Part shown: positions 16,909-25,802 of the stretch, one piece after another
Layout of the letters: every line of letters begins with the position of its first letter
Position numbering within the stretch: position 1 is the stretch's first letter
Assembly: GCF_003863335.1 (NCBI RefSeq)
Contig: NZ_RRAZ01000015.1
Location: 1 to 64,000, forward strand
Length of the DNA: 64,000 nt
Direction: 5' to 3'
Source of the DNA: Falsigemmobacter faecalis
GTDB lineage: Bacteria > Pseudomonadota > Alphaproteobacteria > Rhodobacterales > Rhodobacteraceae
Made by a program: the position numbers and the translations under genes
Notes under the pieces: generated by a model
Database searches by the model: none
Told to the model about the DNA's origin: nothing
The model's input: only the letters and a program-made list of their open reading frames with translations

Positions 16909-17598
16909 ATGAGTACCAACCCGCATCTGCCGCAGTCTCCGCTGAACCCTTTGCCGCCGGTGGTCTGGGCGCTGGTGGTGCCGATGATCCTTTTTGAGGT
17001 GATCTTTCAGCTTTCCGGTCAGGGGTTGATCGGGGGTGCGGATGGCATCGGCTGGCGTATGCAGGCGCTGGAGCGGATGGTGTTTATCCCGGAGCAGTTT
17101 TTGTGGATGGTGCAGACCGGGCAGTTCCCGCCCCGCGAGCTTGCGCGGATTGTGATCTATCCCTTCGCGCATCTGAGCTTCATGCATGCCGCCTTTGTGG
17201 TGGTCTTTGTGCTGGCGCTTGGCAAATTTGTGGGAGAGCTGTTCCGGCCGCTGGCGTTGGTGGGGCTGTTTTTCGGCTCCTCGATCCTGGCGGCGGTGGT
17301 CTATGCGGCGCTTGGGCAGAAGGTGCCGCTGGTCGGCGGTTATGCCGGGGCCTTTGGGCTGATCGGGGCTTTTTCCTTCGTGCTTTGGGTGCGGTTGCGC
17401 CAGCGCGGGGAAAGCGGGCTGCAGGCTTTCAGTCTGATCGGGGTGATGATCCTGGTGCGGATGGCCTTTGGGATCTTTGGCGGTGTGGCACCGGACTGGA
17501 TTGCCGATCTGGCGGGCTTTGCCGCCGGATTTGGTCTCTCTTTCGTGCTGATCCCCGGCGGGCCGAAGCGGCTGCTGGCGCTGTTGCGGGCGCGCTGA
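16909..17598 (+). CDS. Rhomboid-family membrane protein lacking protease active site
   Basis: A 229-residue protein with about six transmembrane helices and the layout of rhomboid intramembrane proteases. The HxxxxH part is present (HLSFMH, H88 and H93). The normal Asn three residues later is Val97, the GxSG serine motif reads GYAG (Ala146), and the catalytic His position in the last helix reads ADLAGF (Asp200). All three catalytic/oxyanion positions are therefore lost. Like eukaryotic iRhoms and derlins, it may bind membrane proteins without cutting. It diverges from trpS by 77 bases. The assignment to the fold is by pattern; the loss of residues is directly seen. Confidence 0.75.
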   Translation: MSTNPHLPQSPLNPLPPVVWALVVPMILFEVIFQLSGQGLIGGADGIGWRMQALERMVFIPEQFLWMVQTGQFPPRELARIVIYPFAHLSFMHAAFVVVFVLALGKFVGELFRPLALVGLFFGSSILAAVVYAALGQKVPLVGGYAGAFGLIGAFSFVLWVRLRQRGESGLQAFSLIGVMILVRMAFGIFGGVAPDWIADLAGFAAGFGLSFVLIPGGPKRLLALLRAR

Positions 17599-17605
17599 GG
17601 CGCCT

Positions 17606-18076
17606 TCAGCAGCGCCGCCAGGTTTTCTGATTGTCGGTCACGCACCAGCCTTCTTCGGTCATCACATCCTCAAAGAGCACATCGGGGGTGTGGATGCGGC
17701 CCGGCAGGCAGGTCAGTTCTGTAATCGGGGTCTCGCCCTTCAGCACGGCCACGCCTGCGGATTGCGGATCATCGCCCAGGCGGCTGGAGGCGGTCCAGAC
17801 CTCATAGCGGTGGGCTCCGTTGCGAAAGATCAGCTTTGACCAGATGTTGCCCCCGACACCGGGCCAGGGCTCTACGGGGCCGCTGCTGAGGGGCGCGCTG
17901 AGGGCCAGATCGGCTTTGCCCTTCGGGCCGTAGCGGTAGTGAAACGCGCCATCGGACAGGCAGACCTCCAGCCGGCGGGTCTGGGAGGTGTCGCAGGAGA
18001 GGATCATTTTGCCCGGGCAGGCGGCGAGGGCGGCGCCCGGCAGAAGAAATGCGGTCAGAAAAGCGGTCAGGCGCAA
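17606..18076 (-). CDS. Secreted cysteine-containing protein of unknown function
   Basis: A 156-residue protein starting at a TTG with GGAGA six bases upstream. That start gives a clean signal peptide (MRLTAFLTAFLLPGAALA, cleavage before ACPGK). The mature part has about six cysteines (CPGKMILSC, VCLSDG, TCLPG, WCVTD, RRC at the end), suggesting disulfides in the periplasm. An in-frame ATG at 18133 exists, but it would bury the signal peptide. It is downstream of alkB on the same strand with a 79-base gap. I do not recognise the family. Confidence 0.65.
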   Translation of the reverse strand: MRLTAFLTAFLLPGAALAACPGKMILSCDTSQTRRLEVCLSDGAFHYRYGPKGKADLALSAPLSSGPVEPWPGVGGNIWSKLIFRNGAHRYEVWTASSRLGDDPQSAGVAVLKGETPITELTCLPGRIHTPDVLFEDVMTEEGWCVTDNQKTWRRC

Positions 18077-18155
18077 GGGCGGTCTCCGGGATTGACTGCC
18101 GCTGATCTGCACGCGGGGGGATGCGTTTCGCAAGGAAAATCCCCTGCCTCCCCCG

Positions 18156-19307
18156 TCAGGAGGAGCCTTTGGGCGGCGGCAGTGTGCCTTTGTTATAGGG
18201 CGTCCAATCGGTGATATCGGGATAGAACTGCCGCCGCCAGGCGCGGACTTTGGGGTTCATCACCCGCCGCCAGAGCGGCGGAATCATCGCCAGGGCCGCC
18301 ATGGCGGGATAGCCATGCGGCAGCTGCGGGGCCTCATCTGCGCTATATGTCTGCAAAAGCGGAAAGCGGCGGTCGGGTTTATAGTGGTGATCCGAGTGGC
18401 GCTGCAGATTGATCAAAAACCAGTTGGAGACCTTATGCGCCGCATTCCAGGAGTGGCGCGGCAGCACATGTTCATAGCGGCCCTCGCCGAGGTGGCGGCG
18501 GGTGAGGCCGTAGTGCTCGATGTAATTTGTCAGCTCCAGCTGCCAGACGGCGCTGAGGGCCTGGACGAGAAAGAGGCCCAGGCCCTCCCAGCCGCCGATC
18601 CAAAAGGCCAGCGCCAGAAAGCCCAGCTGCAGCGCGGCGTAAAGCCAGAAGGGGTTGCGCCGGTGCCAGAAAGGCAGGCCGCGCCGCGCCAGCAACTGCC
18701 GCTCTGCGGCGAAGGCTGAGGGCGGGCAGCGGGTCAGCACCCGTTTGAAATAGCGGTGAAAGCCCTCGTTGTAGCGCGCCGAGACCGGATCGCGGGGGGT
18801 GGCGACATAGCGGTGATGCACCAGCAGATGCTCTGAGCGGAAGTGCGAATAGAGCACCATAGCCAGCAGCAGATCGCCCATGCGCCGCTCAAGGCGGTTC
18901 TTTTGGTGCAGGAGTTCATGGGCATAGACGATGCCGACCGCGCCGGACATCACGCCAAGGCCAAAAAACAGCCCGATCTTTTCCGCCGTACCGCTGAGCC
19001 CGCCATGGGTGGCGTGGTAGAGGCAGGCAAAGACCACGATAAACTGTAGCGGCAACCAGATCAGCGTGATGAGGCGGTACCAGAAGAGATCGCGCTCGGG
19101 CGTGGCAGGATCGGGGTTTTCCTCCTCCAGCCCGCCCGCAAGATCGAGGATCGACACCATGGTCCAGCCCGAAAGCGGCAGCAGGGCCACCCACCAGCCG
19201 CCTTTGGTGGCGGCGATGTATGCCACCGGGATCAGCAGCAGCGAGCACCAGAACGGCAGCGCAGAGCGCCAGTCTTTGAACGCGCGGGCAGGGGGGATGT
19301 CCGGCAT
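18156..19307 (-). CDS. alkB: Alkane 1-monooxygenase
   Basis: A 383-residue integral-membrane non-haem di-iron hydroxylase that oxidises terminal carbons of medium-chain alkanes using rubredoxin. The histidine boxes are complete: HELLHQ (H130, H134), EHLLVHH (H160, H164, H165), the AlkB-specific NYIEHYG (H265) and LQRHSDHH (H304, H307, H308). Several transmembrane helices precede and separate them. The ATG at 19307 has GGAG five bases upstream; the longer ORF is an artefact. No rubredoxin, rubredoxin reductase or regulator gene lies nearby, so electron supply must come from elsewhere. Confidence 0.9.
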   Translation of the reverse strand: MPDIPPARAFKDWRSALPFWCSLLLIPVAYIAATKGGWWVALLPLSGWTMVSILDLAGGLEEENPDPATPERDLFWYRLITLIWLPLQFIVVFACLYHATHGGLSGTAEKIGLFFGLGVMSGAVGIVYAHELLHQKNRLERRMGDLLLAMVLYSHFRSEHLLVHHRYVATPRDPVSARYNEGFHRYFKRVLTRCPPSAFAAERQLLARRGLPFWHRRNPFWLYAALQLGFLALAFWIGGWEGLGLFLVQALSAVWQLELTNYIEHYGLTRRHLGEGRYEHVLPRHSWNAAHKVSNWFLINLQRHSDHHYKPDRRFPLLQTYSADEAPQLPHGYPAMAALAMIPPLWRRVMNPKVRAWRRQFYPDITDWTPYNKGTLPPPKGSS

Positions 19308-19508
19308 GCTGGCTCCAGGCTGCGGGGGGCCGCCTGCGGATTGCGGCCTGCAGCTTTGCACCCTATGGCTGCCGCGCGGCTGCGTAAAGGTGGGGCAAAC
19401 GGCTCCCGGGCGTGGGGGGCCGGGGGATCTGCTGAAAAGCGGGAGGTCAGCCATATTGCAGCGTGAAATCAGGCTGACTTCCTGGGTTTCGATGGTGTTT
19501 TTACAAGC

Positions 19509-20555
19509 TCAGACGTCATGAAACTGCGGTGCGGCCAGATCCCAGGCTTTGCGCATCACGGTGGGCAGGGCGGCGGGCGAAAACGCAGGCCGCCACGCGC
19601 CCTGCTGCGGCTCCGCTTCGCTGCGGGTGATGCGAATTTGCAGGGTCAGGTGGAAATGCGTGAAGGTATGGCGCACTTCGCCGTTCAGCGTCAGCCAGTC
19701 GGCCGCAAGCGGTGGCTCATGCGCCGGGGCGCCGCCGACGGCCCAGTCAGAACCGGGAAACCCCGGCATTCCGCCGAGGAGACCCTTGTCGGGGCGCGTC
19801 TCAATCAGCCAGGCCCCGTCCGAGGGGCGGCGGGCGATATAGACGACGCCCGCGCGCTCGGGTTTGGCCGCTTTGGGCGTTTTGCGCGGCAGGTCCGCCG
19901 CGATGCCAAGGCGGCGGGCCTCGCAATGGGCGAAGACCGGGCAGATCGTGCAGGCGGGGTTGCGCGGCGTGCAGATCGTGGCGCCCAGATCCATCATGGC
20001 CTGAGCATAATCGCCCGGGCGCTTTTGCGGCGAGAGCTGTGCCGCCAGTTCGCGCAGCTTTGGCCGTGCGGCGGGCAGCGGATCGCCCATGGCAAAGATG
20101 CGGCTGGTCACGCGCTCGACATTGCCGTCAACGACCACGGCGGGCGTCGCAAAGGCAATCGAGGCGATGGCGGCGGCGGTATAGGGGCCAACACCGGGCA
20201 GGGTCAGAAGGCCGGCCTCGGTCTGCGGAAAGCCGCCGGCATCCGCCACCACGCGGGCGCAGGCGAGAAGATTGCGCGCGCGGGCGTAATAGCCAAGCCC
20301 TGCCCATTCGGCCATGACCTCTGCATCAGGGGCCGCCGCCAGAGCCGCAACATCGGGCCAGCGGGTGGTGAAGCGGTTGAAGTAATCCTTCACCGCCGCC
20401 ACCGTGGTCTGCTGCAGCATCACCTCTGAGAGCCAGATGCGGTAGGGATCGGGGCGCAGCCCCTTTGCGTGATCCGCCGGAGAGATCCGCCAGGGCAGCT
20501 CACGGGCGTGGCGGTCATACCAGGCGAGCAGGTCTTCGGCGAAGCTTTCACACAT
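19509..20555 (-). CDS. mutY: A/G-specific adenine glycosylase
   Basis: A 348-residue DNA repair glycosylase that removes adenine mispaired with 8-oxoguanine. The helix-hairpin-helix reads LTLPGVGPYTAAAIASIAF followed by the catalytic Asp region VVVDGNVERV. The 4Fe-4S cysteines appear as CTPRNPACTICPVFAHC. The C-terminal Nudix-like MutT domain (GLLGGMPGFPGSDW) recognises 8-oxoG. The length is normal. It diverges from the DciA-like gene with 98 bases between. Confidence 0.95.
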   Translation of the reverse strand: MCESFAEDLLAWYDRHARELPWRISPADHAKGLRPDPYRIWLSEVMLQQTTVAAVKDYFNRFTTRWPDVAALAAAPDAEVMAEWAGLGYYARARNLLACARVVADAGGFPQTEAGLLTLPGVGPYTAAAIASIAFATPAVVVDGNVERVTSRIFAMGDPLPAARPKLRELAAQLSPQKRPGDYAQAMMDLGATICTPRNPACTICPVFAHCEARRLGIAADLPRKTPKAAKPERAGVVYIARRPSDGAWLIETRPDKGLLGGMPGFPGSDWAVGGAPAHEPPLAADWLTLNGEVRHTFTHFHLTLQIRITRSEAEPQQGAWRPAFSPAALPTVMRKAWDLAAPQFHDV

Positions 20556-20653
20556 TTTTCATGTCTCCGGAGCGCCTCCCGTCTGGCGCAGGACGCCCCG
20601 GGTTGTAAGATGGGCCAAACTGCGGGGGAGCTCTCCGCACCTCGCATAAAAGG

Positions 20654-21202
20654 ATGCCTCCGTCCATGGCGCGAAAGCCCGCAGCCCCCGATGACCGCAG
20701 CCCGTCCTCGCGGCGGCGGCGTGGTTTTGAATCTGCCGGGGGGCTTTTGACGCAAAGGATCCGCAAGGCCGGCGAAAGCCGGGGCTTTGCGATCAGCCGC
20801 CTGCTGACCCACTGGCCGGAAGTCGCCGGGGCGGATCTGGCAAAGCTGACCCGTCCGATCAAGGTGGGCTATACCCGCGAAGGCCTGGGCGCCACGCTGA
20901 CGGTGCTGGTGCAGCCCGCTGCCGCGCCTCTGGTGGAGATGCGCAAAGAACGTCTGCGGGAGCGGGTGAATGCGGTTTACGGCTATAACGCCATCGCGCG
21001 CATCCATCTGACGCAGACCGCTGCCGTCGGCTTTTCCGAGGGGCAGGCGGATTTTGATCATGCGGACCGCACAGAGACCGCCCCCGAGCCGGTTCAGCCC
21101 GGTCCGGAGGCGCAGGCTGTGGCCGAAGATGTGAAAGATGACGGGCTCAGACGCGCTCTGGCGCAGCTGGCCCAGAATGTGCTGTCCCGCAAGCGGACCT
21201 GA
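20654..21202 (+). CDS. DUF721/DciA-like protein
   Basis: A 182-residue protein with a basic N-terminus and a DUF721 core (RGFAISRLLTHWPEVAGADLAKLTRPIKV, quoted in part: LLTHWPEVAGADLAK). The core continues with ERVNAVYGYNAIARIHLTQ. DUF721 includes DciA, the helicase-loading partner of DnaB in bacteria without DnaC. The C-terminal third is acidic and poorly conserved. An ATG at 20666 is an alternative start. It is followed 15 bases later by the DsbA-family gene, a common neighbour in this family. The helicase-loader role is inferred from the family. Confidence 0.75.
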   Translation: MPPSMARKPAAPDDRSPSSRRRRGFESAGGLLTQRIRKAGESRGFAISRLLTHWPEVAGADLAKLTRPIKVGYTREGLGATLTVLVQPAAAPLVEMRKERLRERVNAVYGYNAIARIHLTQTAAVGFSEGQADFDHADRTETAPEPVQPGPEAQAVAEDVKDDGLRRALAQLAQNVLSRKRT

Positions 21203-21217
21203 AAGAGGAAATCCATC

Positions 21218-21850
21218 ATGATGAAACCCTTTGCGGCGGCTCTGGCCCTTGCGACCCTGACCGCCTTTGGCATGACCGCGATGAGCGCGGCTCCGGCCAT
21301 GGCCCAGGCGAGCGAGCAGAAGAAGGTCGAGATCCCGGAACTGGTGCTGGGCAATAAGGACGCCACCGTCACCCTGACGGAATATGCCTCCTATACCTGC
21401 CCGCATTGCGCGAACTTCCACTCGGGCGTCTTTAAAGAGCTGAAGCGCGATTACATCGACACCGGTAAGATCAAATTCGTCTACCGTGAGGTCTTTTTTG
21501 ACCGCCCCGGCCTCTGGGCGGCGATGGTTGCGCGCTGTGGCGGGGATATGCGCTACTTCGGCATCCAGGAGATGCTTTATGCGCAGCAGAAAGACTGGGC
21601 TGCGGGTGGTGGTGAGGCGACCAGCGCCGCGCTGCAAAAGATCGGTCTGACCGCCGGTCTGAGCCAGGAGCAGCTGAACGTCTGCATGAGCGATGGCGCA
21701 ACCGCTCAGGCGCTGATCGACACCTATGAGACCAATGTGAAGGCCGATGATATCACCTCGACGCCCTCGCTGATCATCAATGGCACCAAGCATGGCAATA
21801 TGAACTATGCCGATCTGAAAAAGCTTCTGGACGCCGAACTGGCGAAGTAA
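21218..21850 (+). CDS. DsbA-family thiol:disulfide oxidoreductase
   Basis: A 210-residue periplasmic thioredoxin-fold protein. A signal peptide of about 29 residues ends AMAQA. The active site is C61-P-H-C64 in EYASYTCPHCANFHSG, and the cis-Pro loop is STPSLIING. It probably introduces or shuffles disulfides in exported proteins; it belongs to the Thioredoxin_4 (DsbA/BdbD-like) group rather than to classical E. coli DsbA. It is preceded by GAAAGAGGAAATCC and followed by a strong terminator. Confidence 0.88.
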   Translation: MMKPFAAALALATLTAFGMTAMSAAPAMAQASEQKKVEIPELVLGNKDATVTLTEYASYTCPHCANFHSGVFKELKRDYIDTGKIKFVYREVFFDRPGLWAAMVARCGGDMRYFGIQEMLYAQQKDWAAGGGEATSAALQKIGLTAGLSQEQLNVCMSDGATAQALIDTYETNVKADDITSTPSLIINGTKHGNMNYADLKKLLDAELAK

Positions 21851-21871
21851 GCCTCAGGTTTTGCTGACATT

Positions 21872-21906
21872 AAAACACCCCGTCTGCGCGGCAGGCGGGG
21901 TGTTTT
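21872..21906 (+). terminator. Intrinsic terminator after the DsbA-family gene
   Basis: A 16-bp stem with one G-U pair, AAAACACCCCGTCTGC and GCAGGCGGGGTGTTTT, with a three-base loop and a terminal T-run, 21 bases after the stop. Confidence 0.92.
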
Positions 21907-22187
21907 CGTTCTGAGGCCAGAGGTTGACCTGGACAGGAGGGCGCGAGACGTCAGGCGCAGGCGGTTTTACAGCCTGCAATTTCACGGTCTTTGCAGCGGC
22001 ACATGCGCGATGCCGGGGGACCGGCACTCTCAGTCTTTTCCGGAGTTGTCTGGCACCATCCGGACATGGAAAGCTTTGCCCGGGTGTCGGATCCCGCGCT
22101 GAGAAGGCCCGGGCCAGGCCTCGCTACGCCAGGGCAGCGCGGCCCCGGCTCAGCCGCACAGGGCCGCGGTTTTCAAAGGCCGCAAGC
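21907..22187. other. Intergenic spacer, no gene seen
   Basis: About 280 bases between the terminator and the 3' end of aroC. Open frames here have no ribosome binding site and no recognisable protein pattern. No RNA motif could be identified. Confidence 0.4.
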
Positions 22188-23288
22188 TTAGCCGATCTGC
22201 CCGCGCAGGCCACCGGTCTGGCCACGGTCGAGCAGCAGATGGTCCAGCAGCACGCAGGCCATCATCGCCTCCCCCACCGGTACGGCGCGGATGCCGACGC
22301 AGGGATCATGGCGGCCTTTGGTGATCAGATCAACCTCTTCACCGCTCAGATTGACCGTCTCACGCGGGGTCAGGATCGAGGAGGTGGGTTTGACCGCAAA
22401 GCGCACAACCACCGGCTGGCCGGTGGAAATCCCGCCCAGGATGCCGCCCGCGTGGTTGGAGAGGTAGCGCGGACCCTCGTTGCCCATGCGGATCTCATCG
22501 GCGTTTTCCACGCCGGTCAGCATGGCGGCGGCCATGCCCTCGCCGATCTCAACACCTTTGACGGCATTGATGCTCATCATGGCGGCGGCAAGCTCGGTGT
22601 CGAGTTTGGCGTAAAGCGGCGCGCCCAGACCGGGCGGCACGCCCTCGGCCACCACTTCGATAATCGCGCCGACCGAGTTATGCGACAGGCGCAGCGCGTC
22701 GAGGTAGTCCGCCCATTCCACAGCCGCCACCGGATCGGGGCACCAGAAGGGATTGTCCGAGAGGGTGCTGAGGTCCATCCGGGCGCGGTCGATGGTTTTC
22801 GTGCCCATCTGCACCATATAGCCGGTGATCTTCAGATCGGGCGCAAGGGCGGCCAGGGCCTGACGGGCGACGCCGCCTGCCGCCACCCGGGCCGCGGTTT
22901 CGCGCGCCGATGAACGCCCGCCGCCGCGGTAGTCGCGGTGGCCGTATTTCAGGTGATAAGCGATATCGGCATGGCCGGGGCGGAAGGAAGTGGCGATATC
23001 GCCATAGTCCTTTGAGCGCTGGTCGGTGTTTTCGATCATCAGCTGGATCGGCGTGCCGGTGGTTTTGCCCTCAAAGACACCCGAGAGGATCTTCACCAGA
23101 TCGGCCTCACGGCGCTGGGTGGTGAATTTCGAGGTGCCGGGTTTGCGCAGCTCCAGCCATTGCTGGATGTCAGCTTCCGAGAGCGGGATATTCGGCGGGC
23201 AGCCATCCACCGTGCAGCCAAGCGCGGGCCCGTGGCTTTCGCCCCAGGTGGTGGTGCGGAATGTGTGGCCGAACGTATTGAAGCTCAT
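22188..23288 (-). CDS. aroC: Chorismate synthase
   Basis: A 366-residue FMN-dependent lyase for the last step of the shikimate pathway (EPSP to chorismate). All family signatures are present: [17 protein letters not shown] near residue 13, the [17 protein letters not shown] block near residue 105, and [17 protein letters not shown] near the C-terminus. The ATG at 23288 follows GAAGGAGAGCGGCG; the upstream extension of the ORF is spurious. Confidence 0.97.
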   Translation of the reverse strand: MSFNTFGHTFRTTTWGESHGPALGCTVDGCPPNIPLSEADIQQWLELRKPGTSKFTTQRREADLVKILSGVFEGKTTGTPIQLMIENTDQRSKDYGDIATSFRPGHADIAYHLKYGHRDYRGGGRSSARETAARVAAGGVARQALAALAPDLKITGYMVQMGTKTIDRARMDLSTLSDNPFWCPDPVAAVEWADYLDALRLSHNSVGAIIEVVAEGVPPGLGAPLYAKLDTELAAAMMSINAVKGVEIGEGMAAAMLTGVENADEIRMGNEGPRYLSNHAGGILGGISTGQPVVVRFAVKPTSSILTPRETVNLSGEEVDLITKGRHDPCVGIRAVPVGEAMMACVLLDHLLLDRGQTGGLRGQIG

Positions 23289-23349
23289 CGCCGCTCTCCT
23301 TCTCTGACCGGGCTTTCCTAGCCGGGGAATGAGGCCGGGGAAAGCCCTC

Positions 23350-24234
23350 TCAGCCTGAGGGCAGCCGCCGCGCAGCCGCCAGAAGCGCCTCAAGCGCGGG
23401 GGTGTGCAGATCGCGCGCCGGGGTAATCAGCCCGATGCGATGCGCGACCGCCGGGGCCACCAGCGGCAGCGCGAGAAGGCGCGCATCGCCGGTCACCATG
23501 CCCGCCAGCGCCTCGGGCAGGACCGAATGCCAGTGGCCGGTGGCGACATGGCCGATCAGCGCCAGAACCGAATTCGATTCGATCGCCGCCTCGGTCTGCA
23601 GGCCCGCTTCGGTCAGATGATGATTGACGATCCGCCGGTTCTGCATCTCGGAACTCAAAAGGCAGAGCGGCAGCCCGGCGAGATCCGCCCATTCCACCGT
23701 ACTGCGCCGCCCCAATGGCCCCGCAGGCGTGGTCAGCAGCACATAACGCTCCTGAAAAAGCGGGATCGCGGCGACTTTGCCCAAAGGCTCATGGTCGAGA
23801 TAGCTGAGGCCCGCATCAAGGCTGTGATCGGCGAGCCTTTGCAGGATCTCGGCTGAAGTGGCGGAATGGATCTTCACGCGGATGCCGGGGTTGCGGCGCA
23901 GGAAAGGCGCGGTCAGATCGGCGATGCGCGGCAGGGCCGTGGGGATGACCCCGATCCGCAGCTGCCCCGTCAGCCCGTGACGCGCGGCGCGCATCTCCTC
24001 GCGCAGACTGCGGACATCGGCGGTGATGGCGCGGGCGCGTTCCAGCACGCGCTCGCCCTCGGGGGTCAGCCCCTGAAAGCGCGAGCCGCGGATGACCAGC
24101 TGCACGCCAAGCTGGTCTTCAAGCTGGCGGATCGCGGACGACAGGCTCGGCTGCGTCACCCCACAGGCCTCTGCGGCGCGGCCGAAATGGCGTTCGCGGG
24201 CCAGTGCCAGAAACATCTCAAGCCGGTCAATCAT
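23350..24234 (-). CDS. LysR-family transcriptional regulator
   Basis: A 294-residue LTTR. The N-terminal helix-turn-helix reads [32 protein letters not shown] (quoted in part: [20 protein letters not shown]), followed by a two-lobed effector domain ([20 protein letters not shown] onward). GGAGG lies five bases before the ATG at 24234. It diverges from the S49 peptidase gene with 121 bases between, the classical LTTR layout, so that gene is a candidate target. The effector is unknown. The HTH type resembles regulators beside formate dehydrogenase operons, but no such operon is here. Confidence 0.9.
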   Translation of the reverse strand: MIDRLEMFLALARERHFGRAAEACGVTQPSLSSAIRQLEDQLGVQLVIRGSRFQGLTPEGERVLERARAITADVRSLREEMRAARHGLTGQLRIGVIPTALPRIADLTAPFLRRNPGIRVKIHSATSAEILQRLADHSLDAGLSYLDHEPLGKVAAIPLFQERYVLLTTPAGPLGRRSTVEWADLAGLPLCLLSSEMQNRRIVNHHLTEAGLQTEAAIESNSVLALIGHVATGHWHSVLPEALAGMVTGDARLLALPLVAPAVAHRIGLITPARDLHTPALEALLAAARRLPSG

Positions 24235-24355
24235 CTGCGCCTCCGTCGTGCAGGCGCAGTCTGCCACCCGGGGGAGGGCCGGGCCAGAGGCGATTGGTGC
24301 ATCACGCCCGGACGCCAGCCTTGTGAGACAGAGGGGGGCAGCTTACATCTGGGCT

Positions 24356-25165
24356 ATGAAACTCTCGCTCCCCTTTCTCGCAAAACCGCCCCGCGTCTCT
24401 CTGATCCGGCTCTCAGGGGCCATTGGTGCGGCGGGCCGCTTTGGCGGCGGGCTGAATGATGCGGCCCTGGCCCCGCTGATTGAGCGCGCTTTTACCGTTG
24501 GTAAGCCTGCTGCTGTGGCGCTGATCATCAATTCCCCCGGCGGCTCGCCGGTGCAAAGCTCGCTTATTGCGGCCCGCATCCGGCGTCTGGCGGAGGAGAA
24601 GCAACTGCCCGTCCATGCCTTCGTCGAAGATGCGGCGGCCTCGGGCGGGTATTGGCTGGCCTGTGCGGCGGATGACATCCATGCGGATGACAGCTCGATC
24701 CTGGGCTCCATCGGGGTGATTTCGGCGGGCTTTGGCTTTGCCGATCTGATCGCGCGCCACGGCATTGAGCGGCGGGTGCATACGGCAGGACGCTCTAAAA
24801 GCACCGCCGATCCCTTCCGCCCTGAGACGCCTGAAGATGAGGCCCGCCTCAGGATGATCCTCGATCCGATCCACAGCGCCTTTATCGCCCATGTCAAAGA
24901 GCGGCGCGGCGCGAAACTGGATCTGAGCACGCCGGATCTGTTTGAGGGTGCTTTCTGGGCCGGTCAGGATGCGGTGCGGATCGGGCTTGCGGATGGCATC
25001 GGCCATGCGGTGCCGGTGCTGCGCCGGATTTATGGCGAGAAAGTGAAACTGGTGCCGCAGGTGGCGCGGCGCGGGCTTTTGTCGAAACTGGGTCTGAAAG
25101 CCGGGGCAGAGGCCCTGGCGGAAGTGGCAGAGGAGCGTGCTCTCTGGGCGCGGGTGGGGTTGTGA
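24356..25165 (+). CDS. S49-family serine peptidase, SppA/SohB-like
   Basis: A 269-residue signal-peptide-peptidase-like enzyme with a Ser-Lys dyad: Ser96 in EDAAASGGYWLACAAD and Lys148 in AGRSKSTADPF. The segment LIINSPGGSPVQSS is also typical. The N-terminus lacks a clear membrane anchor, so it may be cytoplasmic or peripheral. It is the first of three overlapping genes (TGATG, then GTGA), so the two unknown proteins downstream should be made together with it. Confidence 0.88.
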   Translation: MKLSLPFLAKPPRVSLIRLSGAIGAAGRFGGGLNDAALAPLIERAFTVGKPAAVALIINSPGGSPVQSSLIAARIRRLAEEKQLPVHAFVEDAAASGGYWLACAADDIHADDSSILGSIGVISAGFGFADLIARHGIERRVHTAGRSKSTADPFRPETPEDEARLRMILDPIHSAFIAHVKERRGAKLDLSTPDLFEGAFWAGQDAVRIGLADGIGHAVPVLRRIYGEKVKLVPQVARRGLLSKLGLKAGAEALAEVAEERALWARVGL

Positions 25166-25347
25166 TGCTGAAAATCGCGGGGCTGATGCTTCTGGTGCTG
25201 GCCGCGCTGGCGGTTTTTGGCCGGGTCCGCCTGGGGCTGCCGGGGGCACGGCGGCCGAAATCGCTGGCAAAGCCGCGGAACTGCCGGGGCTGCGGTCGCC
25301 CGGTCATCGGCAAGGGGCCCTGCGTCTGCGGGGCACCGGAGGCGTGA
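25165..25347 (+). CDS. Small single-span membrane protein with zinc-ribbon-like tail
   Basis: A 60-residue protein. Residues 1-20 are a hydrophobic helix (LKIAGLMLLVLAALAVFG), residues 21-37 are basic, and the C-terminus has four cysteines in CRGCGRPVIGKGPCVCG, a compact metal-binding knuckle. The cytoplasmic side is expected for the tail by the positive-inside rule. Its ATG overlaps the peptidase stop (TGATG) and its stop overlaps the next GTG. The function is unknown; a role as partner or sensor for the peptidase is speculation from coupling. Confidence 0.68.
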   Translation: MLKIAGLMLLVLAALAVFGRVRLGLPGARRPKSLAKPRNCRGCGRPVIGKGPCVCGAPEA

Positions 25348-25802
25348 AGATCGCCCTGCGCGGAGAGCCGGGGATCTGCGCGGCGCTGGAGGCAGGGCTG
25401 CGCGCACAGGGCTGCCGTCCCGCAGGTGAAGATCTGCCGGATCTGATGGTCTGGTGCGCGCCTCTGGCACCCGCGCAGGATGTTTCGCACGCGCTCGCCG
25501 GGGAGGTCACGGGGCCCTGGCGCCACTATGCGGACCGCTGCGGTCCCCCGGCTGGGGACAACTCCGGGGAGAAACGGGCCCGGGGGGCGCTGCTCCTGCT
25601 TTGTGGTGCAGAAGGGGGCGGGGAGAGCCGCCTGCTGGCGGGGCTGCTGCCGGGGCTGGCCCTGCGATTCGCGCCGAATCTGCGGGTCAATCTGCTGGCA
25701 GGCTCCTATGCAGAGCCGGAAGGTTTTCTGCGCCCCGCCTTCTTCTGGCTGGCCCGGAGTCCGGTGGTGACGGGCCAGATCCTGGGGTCAAAGCCGCGTT
25801 AA
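25344..25802 (+). CDS. Unknown protein resembling the back half of an SDR
   Basis: A 152-residue protein starting at GTG in a four-base overlap with the previous gene. The C-terminal half follows the SDR pattern: a helix LLAGLLPGLALRFAPNLRVNLLAGS in parts (RFAPNLRVNLLAG), then SPVVTGQIL, like the 'AP-IRVN-V-PG' and 'TGQ-L' motifs of short-chain dehydrogenases. It lacks the N-terminal glycine-rich nucleotide motif, and the Tyr-x3-Lys pair is absent. It therefore looks like a shortened, non-catalytic SDR derivative. This relation is my pattern reading and needs a profile search. Confidence 0.55.
   Translation: MKIALRGEPGICAALEAGLRAQGCRPAGEDLPDLMVWCAPLAPAQDVSHALAGEVTGPWRHYADRCGPPAGDNSGEKRARGALLLLCGAEGGGESRLLAGLLPGLALRFAPNLRVNLLAGSYAEPEGFLRPAFFWLARSPVVTGQILGSKPR

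Noticed and set aside
21924-22913. A 329-codon plus-strand frame opposite aroC.
   Set aside because: It lies mostly antisense to chorismate synthase and has the same His/Gly/Arg shadow composition as other antisense frames.
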